A program made the translations under genes and the position numbers. Positions 57,597 through 64,000 of a stretch of 64,000 nt of DNA are shown piece by piece. Every line of letters begins with the position of its first letter. The stretch's first letter is position 1. The DNA comes from Oceanospirillum sanctuarii. GTDB taxonomy: Bacteria > Pseudomonadota > Gammaproteobacteria > Pseudomonadales > Halomonadaceae. The notes beneath the pieces were generated by a model. It was not told where the DNA came from. It saw only the letters and a list, made by a program, of their open reading frames with translations, and made no database searches. Location of the stretch: NCBI RefSeq assembly GCF_002150805.1, contig NZ_MTBA01000012.1, positions 1 through 64,000 of the forward strand, written 5' to 3'.

Positions 57597-60425
57597 ATGG
57601 ATAAGATACTGGTTCGCGGTGCTCGTACTCACAACCTGAAAGACGTCAACATTGAGATCCCACGGGACAAACTGGTGGTGATCACCGGCCTGTCCGGATC
57701 AGGCAAGTCCTCTCTTGCTTTTGATACCCTCTATGCAGAAGGCCAGCGACGTTATGTTGAGTCACTTTCAACTTACGCCCGCCAGTTCCTGTCCATGATG
57801 GAAAAACCGGATGTTGACCATATCGAAGGTCTGTCTCCCGCTATCTCCATTGAACAGAAATCCACCTCCCATAACCCGCGCTCCACCGTGGGAACGATCA
57901 CCGAGATTTATGATTACCTGCGCCTTCTGTTTGCACGCGCAGGCACGCCACACTGTCCGACGCACGCTCTGCCGTTAGAAGCACAGGAAGTCAGTCAGAT
58001 GGTGGATCATGTTCTGGCATTACCCGAGGGCAGCAAGCTGATGCTGCTGGCTCCGGTTGTCAGAGCTCGTAAAGGTGAACACCTGAATCTGCTAGGCGAG
58101 CTGCGTAGTCAAGGTTTTGTCCGTATCCGTATTGATGGCACTGTCTACGAACTGGATGATGTTCCTGTACTGGATAAGAACAAGAAGCACACACTGGAAG
58201 TTGTGGTTGATCGTATTAAGGTTCGCCCGGATCAACAACAGCGTCTGGCAGAGTCTTTCGAAACCGCTCTGCAGCTTGCCGATGGCCTTGCCATCATCCA
58301 CTTTATGGATGGAGAACAGCCGGACATCAGTTTCTCGTCAAAATTTGCCTGCCCGGAATGTGGTTATGCCATTCAGGATCTGGAACCACGTCTTTTTTCT
58401 TTCAACAATCCGGCAGGGGCTTGTCCGACTTGTGATGGACTGGGGACGCACCAGTTCTTCAATCAGGAGAAGCTGATCACCAACAATGAACTCAGTCTTG
58501 CGGAAGGCGCAATTCGGGGCTGGGACAGAGGCAGCGTGTATTACTTCTCTATGCTCTCCTCTGTAGCAAAGCAATTTGGCTTTAAGCTGGAAACCCCTTG
58601 GAAAGATCTGCCTGCAGAACACCAGAAACTGGTTTTACAGGGCACCGGCAGCACCAAGGTCGAGTTCGTCTATATCAACGATCGCGGCGATAAGGTTACC
58701 CGCTCGCATCCCTTTGAAGGCGTTATTCCTAATATGGAGCGTCGCTACCGGGAAACAGAGTCTCAGATGGTTCGGGAAGAACTGGCTAAATATCTGAGCA
58801 TTCAGCCCTGCCCAAGCTGTGATGGCGCACGCCTACGCGAGGAAGCACGCTTTGTGAGCGTTGCCGACAAGCATATTCAGGATGTTGTGCAGATGCCAAT
58901 TGGCGACGCTTTCAGCTACTACGAGACACTGCAGCTTGAAGGGCGTAAAGGTGAGATCGCCGACAAAATTCTGGCCGAGATTCGTCAGCGACTACAGTTC
59001 CTTGTCAATGTAGGTCTGGATTACCTGACTCTGGAGCGTAGCGCAGAAACCCTGTCAGGCGGTGAGGCGCAGCGAATCCGGCTTGCAAGCCAGATCGGAG
59101 CTGGTCTTGTAGGTGTGATGTACATCCTTGATGAACCCTCCATTGGACTACATCAACGGGACAACGAGCGCCTTATCCAGACCCTGACTCACTTAAGAGA
59201 TCTGGGCAATACGGTAATCGTCGTGGAACACGATGAGGACGCTATTCGCTCAGCAGATTATCTGCTGGATATCGGTCCGGGCGCAGGTGTTCATGGCGGC
59301 CAGGTCGTCGCAGCCGGAACTCCGGATGAGGTTATCGCGAATAAGAACTCAGTGACCGGCCAGTACCTGAGTGGTGAGAAAGAGATTGCTGTACCTAAAT
59401 TCCGTATTCCAGCGCACCCTGAGCAACAGTTAAAGCTTAAAGGTGCGAAAGGAAATAACCTGAAGGATGTCGACCTGACGATTTCTGCAGGGCTATTCAC
59501 CTGTATCACTGGTGTTTCCGGCTCAGGGAAGTCAACACTGATCAATGGCACCCTGTATCCACTGCTCGCTCGTGAGCTAAACCGGAATACAACGCTAACA
59601 CCTGCGCCATTCGATGAGATCGAAGGCCTGGACCTGTTTGATAAGGTTATCGATATCGATCAAAGCCCAATCGGCAGAACCCCACGTTCAAATCCAGCAA
59701 CCTATACCGGTTTGTTTACGCCAATCCGGGAACTGTTTGCAGGCACACAGGAAGCACGCTCCCGTGGATACAAACCGGGAAGATTCAGCTTTAACGTCAA
59801 AGGTGGTCGCTGCGAAGCCTGCCAGGGCGATGGTCTTATCAAAGTTGAGATGCACTTCCTGCCTGATATCTATGTACCTTGCGATGTTTGTAAGGGTAAG
59901 CGTTACAATCGAGAGACATTAGAAGTTCGCTATAAAGGCAAAAGTATCCATGAAGTGCTGGATATGACCATGGAAGATGCGCTGGAGTTTTTCAGCGCGG
60001 TTCCTGCTCTTGCACGCAAACTTCAAACGCTAATCGATGTGGGTCTTTCCTATATACGACTGGGGCAAAGTGCCACAACGCTATCAGGCGGTGAAGCTCA
60101 GCGGGTCAAGCTCGCGAAAGAGCTATCCAAACGGGATACCGGTAAAACCATCTACATTCTGGATGAACCCACTACAGGTTTACACTTTGCTGATATTCAG
60201 CAGCTACTGACGGTACTTCAGCGCCTGAGAGACCACGGCAATACCCTGGTAGTCATCGAACACAACCTTGATGTGATTAAGACAGCGGACTGGCTGATTG
60301 ATTTGGGACCAGAAGGCGGCAGCGGCGGTGGTCAGATCATCGCCGAGGGCACACCAGAGCAACTGGCCAAGGTGAAACACTCACACACCGGACGCTTCCT
60401 GGCGCCACTTCTTATGAAGAAATAG
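57597..60425 (+). CDS. uvrA: Excinuclease ABC subunit A
   Basis: Damage-recognition ATPase of nucleotide excision repair. Two ABC modules: Walker [27 protein letters not shown] and [17 protein letters not shown]; two ABC signatures LSGGEAQR; zinc-finger Cys sets (CPECGY...[20 protein letters not shown]...CDVCKG). The start at 57597 gives [15 protein letters not shown], as in the family, with GGAAGG upstream. 942 aa. Probably SOS-controlled. Converges on rplQ. Confidence 0.98.
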   Translation: MDKILVRGARTHNLKDVNIEIPRDKLVVITGLSGSGKSSLAFDTLYAEGQRRYVESLSTYARQFLSMMEKPDVDHIEGLSPAISIEQKSTSHNPRSTVGTITEIYDYLRLLFARAGTPHCPTHALPLEAQEVSQMVDHVLALPEGSKLMLLAPVVRARKGEHLNLLGELRSQGFVRIRIDGTVYELDDVPVLDKNKKHTLEVVVDRIKVRPDQQQRLAESFETALQLADGLAIIHFMDGEQPDISFSSKFACPECGYAIQDLEPRLFSFNNPAGACPTCDGLGTHQFFNQEKLITNNELSLAEGAIRGWDRGSVYYFSMLSSVAKQFGFKLETPWKDLPAEHQKLVLQGTGSTKVEFVYINDRGDKVTRSHPFEGVIPNMERRYRETESQMVREELAKYLSIQPCPSCDGARLREEARFVSVADKHIQDVVQMPIGDAFSYYETLQLEGRKGEIADKILAEIRQRLQFLVNVGLDYLTLERSAETLSGGEAQRIRLASQIGAGLVGVMYILDEPSIGLHQRDNERLIQTLTHLRDLGNTVIVVEHDEDAIRSADYLLDIGPGAGVHGGQVVAAGTPDEVIANKNSVTGQYLSGEKEIAVPKFRIPAHPEQQLKLKGAKGNNLKDVDLTISAGLFTCITGVSGSGKSTLINGTLYPLLARELNRNTTLTPAPFDEIEGLDLFDKVIDIDQSPIGRTPRSNPATYTGLFTPIRELFAGTQEARSRGYKPGRFSFNVKGGRCEACQGDGLIKVEMHFLPDIYVPCDVCKGKRYNRETLEVRYKGKSIHEVLDMTMEDALEFFSAVPALARKLQTLIDVGLSYIRLGQSATTLSGGEAQRVKLAKELSKRDTGKTIYILDEPTTGLHFADIQQLLTVLQRLRDHGNTLVVIEHNLDVIKTADWLIDLGPEGGSGGGQIIAEGTPEQLAKVKHSHTGRFLAPLLMKK

Positions 60426-60433
60426 AGAAATCA

Positions 60434-60458
60434 AAGCCGCTCAAAGAGCGGCTTTTTT
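60434..60458 (+). terminator. Intrinsic terminator of uvrA
   Basis: AAGCCGCTC / GAGCGGCTT with an AAA loop and a T run, followed by ATGCCTGAA. Confidence 0.92.
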
Positions 60459-60490
60459 ATGCCTGAAATTTCTGACTAAAATTCAGGCAT
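60459..60490. repeat. Inverted ATGCCTGAA pair between convergent terminators
   Basis: ATGCCTGAA (60459-60467) and its complement TTCAGGCAT (60482-60490) face each other between the uvrA and rplQ terminators. The same extension occurs after four other terminators in the window. Confidence 0.8.
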
Positions 60491-60518
60491 AAAAAAACCG
60501 GCCATATAGGCCGGTTTT
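60491..60518 (-). terminator. Intrinsic terminator of the alpha operon (after rplQ)
   Basis: AAAACCGGCC / GGCCGGTTTT with an ATATA loop; seven T on the minus strand, followed by ATGCCTG. Confidence 0.93.
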
Positions 60519-60537
60519 TGGTGAAGCAGAGTAAAAC

Positions 60538-60915
60538 TTACTCTTCTTCAGCTGCTACTGGGCGATCTACCAGTTCAACGTACGCCATTGGCGCGTTGTC
60601 GCCTGCACGGAAGCCGCATTTCAGGATGCGAACATAACCGCCAGGACGATTCTGGTAACGAGGACCCAGATCAGTAAACAGCTTACCTACAGCTGCATCA
60701 GAACGAGTACGTGCAAATGCCAGACGGCGGTTTGCTACAGAGTCGTTCTTAGCCAAAGTGATCAGTGGCTCAATGTGGCCACGCAGTTCTTTAGCTTTAG
60801 GCAGTGTAGTTTTAATCAGTTCATGTTCAACCAGGGAAACAACCATGTTCTTGAACATAGCCTTACGGTGTGAACTATTACGATTAAATTTACGACCACT
60901 CTTACGATGACGCAT
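60538..60915 (-). CDS. rplQ: 50S ribosomal protein L17
   Basis: [20 protein letters not shown] is the L17 signature, with [13 protein letters not shown] and [27 protein letters not shown]. 125 aa. Last gene of the alpha operon, 33 bp after rpoA. Confidence 0.98.
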   Translation of the reverse strand: MRHRKSGRKFNRNSSHRKAMFKNMVVSLVEHELIKTTLPKAKELRGHIEPLITLAKNDSVANRRLAFARTRSDAAVGKLFTDLGPRYQNRPGGYVRILKCGFRAGDNAPMAYVELVDRPVAAEEE

Positions 60916-60948
60916 TTTTCAGTTCCTTACCAAACCGTGATGACTGAA

Positions 60949-61950
60949 TCAGGCAGAAGCCTTATCGTCACCCTTCAAACTTGCTGGCGGCCAGTTTTCC
61001 AACCGCATGCCCAGAGACAAACCACGAGACGCCAGAACGTCCTTGATTTCAGTCAGAGACTTCTTACCAAGGTTCGGGGTCTTCAGCAGTTCTACTTCAG
61101 TGCGCTGGATCAGGTCACCAATGTAGTAGATGTTCTCGGCTTTCAGACAGTTTGCAGAGCGAACAGTAAGTTCCAGATCATCAACCGGACGCAGAAGGAT
61201 CGGATCGATTTGATCTTCTTCTTCTTCAGGTTCTTGCTCTTTGTCAGTCTCTAGATCAACAAAGGCAGCCAACTGCTCCTGAAGGATAGTCGCAGAACGA
61301 CGGATTGCCTCTTCAGGATCTAAAGTGCCATCTGTTTCCAGATCGATAATCAGTTTGTCGAGGTCAGTACGTTGCTCAACGCGAGCGCTTTCAACAACGT
61401 AAGAAACACGACGTACCGGGCTGAAGGTCGCATCCAGCTGCAGACGACCGATAGAACGGCTTTCGTCTTCAGGGGATTGGCGTGCATCAGCTGGCTCATA
61501 ACCACGACCACGTTGAACACGAAGCTGCATTTTGATTTCAGCATCTGCATTCAGGTGAGCGATTACGTGCTCTGGATTAACGATTTCAACATCATGATCC
61601 AGCTGGATATCTCCAGCTGTCACTGCACCAGGACCTTTCTTATTCAGCGTCAGTACAGCTTCATCGCGGCCGTGCAACAGAATTGCAACATCTTTAAGGT
61701 TCAGAAGGATTTCAATTACGTCTTCCTGAACACCTTCAACCGCACTGTACTCATGCAGAACGCCTTCGATCTCAGCTTCTACTACGGCACAACCCGGCAT
61801 AGAAGACAAAAGAATGCGACGAAGAGCATTACCCAGAGTGTGACCATAGCCACGCTCAAATGGTTCGAGAATTACTTTCGCACGAGTAGCGCTTACTTCT
61901 TCGACCTTGATTTCGCGTGGACGGAGAAATTCTGTCACTGAACGCTGCAT
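60949..61950 (-). CDS. rpoA: RNA polymerase alpha subunit
   Basis: Assembly platform of RNA polymerase. N-terminal domain with [26 protein letters not shown] and a C-terminal domain with [42 protein letters not shown] for UP elements and activators. 333 aa, between rpsD and rplQ as in most gammaproteobacteria. Confidence 0.99.
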   Translation of the reverse strand: MQRSVTEFLRPREIKVEEVSATRAKVILEPFERGYGHTLGNALRRILLSSMPGCAVVEAEIEGVLHEYSAVEGVQEDVIEILLNLKDVAILLHGRDEAVLTLNKKGPGAVTAGDIQLDHDVEIVNPEHVIAHLNADAEIKMQLRVQRGRGYEPADARQSPEDESRSIGRLQLDATFSPVRRVSYVVESARVEQRTDLDKLIIDLETDGTLDPEEAIRRSATILQEQLAAFVDLETDKEQEPEEEEDQIDPILLRPVDDLELTVRSANCLKAENIYYIGDLIQRTEVELLKTPNLGKKSLTEIKDVLASRGLSLGMRLENWPPASLKGDDKASA

Positions 61951-61990
61951 AGAACTACCTTTACTTAGCTGCCAGATGAATACTCAGAGA

Positions 61991-62611
61991 TTACTTGGAG
62001 TACAGCTCAACAATCAGGGACTCGTTGATATCTGCAGACAGTTCAGAACGCTCAGGCTTAGACTTGAACGTACCTTCCATCTTCTTGCTATCAACATCAA
62101 CCCACTGTACGTCAGTACGCTGAGAAGCCAGTTGCAGCGCGTTCTGGATACGCAGCTGGTTCTTTGCTTTCTCACGAACTGAAACAACATCACCTGCTTT
62201 AACTTGGTAAGAAGCGATGTTCACCGTGCGGCCATTTACCTGAATAGCCTTGTGGCTAACAAGCTGACGTGCTTCAGCGCGAGTGGAGCCAAAGCCCATA
62301 CGATAAATAACGTTGTCCAAACGACTTTCCAGAAGCTGCAGCAGGTTTTCACCAGTTGCGCCCTTCAGACGAGCTGCTTCTTTGTAGTAGTTGCGGAACT
62401 GCTTTTCCAGTACGCCGTACATACGACGAACTTTCTGCTTTTCACGCAGCTGCAGACCGTACTCAGACAGACGTCCACGACGCTGACCGTGCTGGCCAGG
62501 AGCCGTTTCTGATTTACACTTATTGTCAAAAGCGGTTACACCGCTCTTCAGGAATAAGTCTACGCCCTCACGACGTGAAAGCTTGCACTTAGGGCCAATA
62601 TAACGTGCCAT
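61991..62611 (-). CDS. rpsD: 30S ribosomal protein S4
   Basis: [20 protein letters not shown] start, S4 RNA-binding domain [36 protein letters not shown]. 206 aa, the E. coli length. In E. coli S4 represses the alpha operon by binding near the rpsM start. Confidence 0.98.
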   Translation of the reverse strand: MARYIGPKCKLSRREGVDLFLKSGVTAFDNKCKSETAPGQHGQRRGRLSEYGLQLREKQKVRRMYGVLEKQFRNYYKEAARLKGATGENLLQLLESRLDNVIYRMGFGSTRAEARQLVSHKAIQVNGRTVNIASYQVKAGDVVSVREKAKNQLRIQNALQLASQRTDVQWVDVDSKKMEGTFKSKPERSELSADINESLIVELYSK

Positions 62612-62624
62612 CTAATCCGCCTCC

Positions 62625-63011
62625 TTACACACGACGTTTCTTGGGTGGGCGACAACCGTTGTGCGGAATAGGTGTCACGTCAGTAATGTTGCCAACTTTG
62701 AAGCCAGCAGCGTTAAGCGCACGAACAGCAGACTCACGGCCTGGTCCTGGACCCTTAACTAAAACATCAACGTTTTTAACACCATATTCGGCTGCTGCAG
62801 CTGCAGCACGTTCACTAGCTACTTGAGCTGCGAACGGGGTACTCTTACGAGAACCACGAAAACCCGAACCGCCGGCAGTTGCCCAAGATAGGGTGTTGCC
62901 CTGGCGATCAGTAATCGTAACAATCGTATTGTTAAAAGAAGCGTGGATGTGTGCAACACCGTCCACTACTGTCTTTTTAACTTTTTTACGGTTACGTGCT
63001 GGGTTAGCCAT
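62625..63011 (-). CDS. rpsK: 30S ribosomal protein S11
   Basis: [23 protein letters not shown]-type [33 protein letters not shown], and the C-terminal [12 protein letters not shown]. 128 aa. 13 bp before rpsD. Confidence 0.99.
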   Translation of the reverse strand: MANPARNRKKVKKTVVDGVAHIHASFNNTIVTITDRQGNTLSWATAGGSGFRGSRKSTPFAAQVASERAAAAAAEYGVKNVDVLVKGPGPGRESAVRALNAAGFKVGNITDVTPIPHNGCRPPKKRRV

Positions 63012-63043
63012 AATGTATGTTTCCTGTAAAAAGCTTCACAAAA

Positions 63044-63400
63044 TTACTTGCGAATCGGTTTACGCGGACCTTTACGAGTACGCGCGTTAGTCTTGGTGCG
63101 CTGACCGCGAACGGGAAGGCTACGACGGTGACGCAGACCACGATAGCAACCAAGGTCCATCAGACGCTTGATGTTCATGCTAATTTCGCGGCGCAGGTCA
63201 CCTTCAACAGTGTACTTGCCTACCTCGTTACGAACCTGGTCCAGAACGTCTTCAGACAGTTCAGCAATCTTAGTGGTAGGCTCAACACCTACTGCAGCAA
63301 GAATGCTTTTAGCAGTGGTTCCACCAATACCATAGATATAGGTCAGCGAGATCACCGCATGCTTATTGTCGGGAATATTGACACCTGCAATACGGGCCAT
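63044..63400 (-). CDS. rpsM: 30S ribosomal protein S13
   Basis: [25 protein letters not shown] start, [30 protein letters not shown] end. 118 aa. First gene of the alpha operon; the 122-bp spacer to rpmJ holds a perfect 14-bp hairpin. Confidence 0.99.
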   Translation of the reverse strand: MARIAGVNIPDNKHAVISLTYIYGIGGTTAKSILAAVGVEPTTKIAELSEDVLDQVRNEVGKYTVEGDLRREISMNIKRLMDLGCYRGLRHRRSLPVRGQRTKTNARTRKGPRKPIRK

Positions 63401-63464
63401 TCAGCTATCTCCGATATACGAGCAATCGCTCTTTCAGTTTATTGTCCACGAAGGGCGCAAAAGA

Positions 63465-63497
63465 ATACTCCTTGATATCAGAAATATCAAGGAGTAT
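63465..63497 (-). terminator. Perfect 14-bp hairpin between rpmJ and rpsM
   Basis: ATACTCCTTGATAT (63465-63478) pairs exactly with 63484-63497 around a CAGAA loop. On the minus strand it is followed by TCTTTTGCG, a weak T run. It lies at the spc/alpha operon junction and may end or attenuate spc transcription. Confidence 0.65.
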
Positions 63498-63522
63498 CGC
63501 CTTTCGTAACCCAAAGTCAGGA

Positions 63523-63636
63523 TTAACCCTGACGTTGTTTGTGCTTAGGCTCAGTGCAGATCACACGCACTGCGCCGCGGCGACGAATGATCTTGCAGTT
63601 ACGGCAGATCTTTTTTACGGATGCACGAACTTTCAT
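63523..63636 (-). CDS. rpmJ: 50S ribosomal protein L36
   Basis: 37 aa: [21 protein letters not shown], then a C-terminal part ending in KHKQRQG. The zinc ligands Cys11, Cys14, Cys27 and His32 are all present, so this is the zinc-binding (C+) form. It lies between secY and rpsM as usual. Confidence 0.98.
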   Translation of the reverse strand: MKVRASVKKICRNCKIIRRRGAVRVICTEPKHKQRQG

Positions 63637-63657
63637 CACCAACTCCAGTTTAAGGTC

Positions 63658-64000
63658 TTAGCGCAGCATGCCGCCGCTACCGTAACCTTTCAAGTTCGAT
63701 TTTTTCATCAGGGACTCATACTGATGACTCATCAGATGCGACTGCACCTGAGCCATAAAGTCCATGACCACGACTACAACAATCAGCAGGGAAGTACCAC
63801 CGAAGTAGAACGGTACACTCCAGGCAACTACCAGGAACTGTGGCATTAAAGACACAGCAGTAATGTACAACGCTCCGAACAATGTCAGGCGAGACATTAC
63901 ACCATCAATATAGCGAGCTGAGTGCTCCCCGGGGCGGATGCCAGGAATGAACGCACCTGATTTCTTCAGGTTGTCAGCGACATCTTTGGGGTTGAATACC
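63658..64000 (-). CDS. secY: Protein translocase subunit SecY (3' part only)
   Basis: The frame runs through the window end. The visible 113 residues are the C-terminus of Sec[32 protein letters not shown], a hydrophobic helix pair ([33 protein letters not shown]), and the end YGSGGMLR. Pore-forming subunit of the general secretion channel; its 5' end is outside the window. Confidence 0.97.
   Translation of the reverse strand, partial: VFNPKDVADNLKKSGAFIPGIRPGEHSARYIDGVMSRLTLFGALYITAVSLMPQFLVVAWSVPFYFGGTSLLIVVVVVMDFMAQVQSHLMSHQYESLMKKSNLKGYGSGGMLR

Overview
The window reads as a conserved chromosomal stretch of a Gram-negative gammaproteobacterium. Gene content and order point towards the Oceanospirillales/Pseudomonadales side: a tkt-epd-pgk-fba glycolytic cluster, metK-ahcY-metF with a SAH riboswitch, a FabY-type ketoacyl synthase, and ssb / MFS / uvrA facing the rplQ end of the ribosomal alpha operon. 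Species cannot be fixed from the sequence alone. I see no prophage, insertion sequence, CRISPR array, integrase or toxin-antitoxin module. Nearly all DNA is explained by intact genes with short spacers, many closed by strong intrinsic terminators.

Layout. 0.1-5.1 kb: membrane diguanylate cyclase, a degenerate SRAP protein and an M16 lipoprotein protease. 5.2-9.5 kb (minus): minC-minD-minE-sbcB and an acetoacetyl-CoA reductase. 9.75 kb: initiator tRNA-Met with its own promoter and terminator. 10.2-17.6 kb (plus): inositol-phosphatase family protein, hybrid sensor kinase with a pseudo-receiver, rmuC, CPXCG protein, trxB. 17.7-21 kb (minus): tapT, sirtuin, TrmB-like methyltransferase, nfo. Then sseA, a TRAP transporter (dctP-dctQ-dctM), an orphan ParA, fabY, three lipoproteins including a LpoB-like one, an alpha/beta hydrolase, malate synthase G, ogt, a second diguanylate cyclase, a prolyl-hydroxylase-like oxygenase with a consensus FNR/ANR site upstream, truncated haemoglobin, GIY-YIG protein, yciH, LysR regulator and a GST.

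42-48 kb (minus) carries central carbon metabolism (tkt, epd, pgk, fba). 48.7-52.7 kb (plus) carries the activated-methyl cycle: metK makes SAM, ahcY removes SAH under a SAH riboswitch, and metF supplies methyl-THF. 53-57.4 kb holds a secreted protein, plsC, a probably inactive RmlD-fold protein, ssb and an MFS transporter. uvrA, with a candidate LexA site, converges on the alpha operon (rpsM-rpsK-rpsD-rpoA-rplQ), preceded by rpmJ and the 3' end of secY, which runs off the window.

I did not find a clearly new multi-gene system. The best leads are residue-level and regulatory: enzyme homologues lacking catalytic residues (SRAP, RmlD-like, receiver domain), a cysteine-rich tail on Pgk, a triple 19-bp repeat in the pgk leader, a 21-bp direct repeat upstream of minD, a consensus FNR/ANR box, a structured metK leader, and a recurrent ATGCC(T/C) extension after intrinsic terminators. 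Starts were moved from the longest frame where a ribosome-binding site or family alignment supported it; these cases are stated in each entry.
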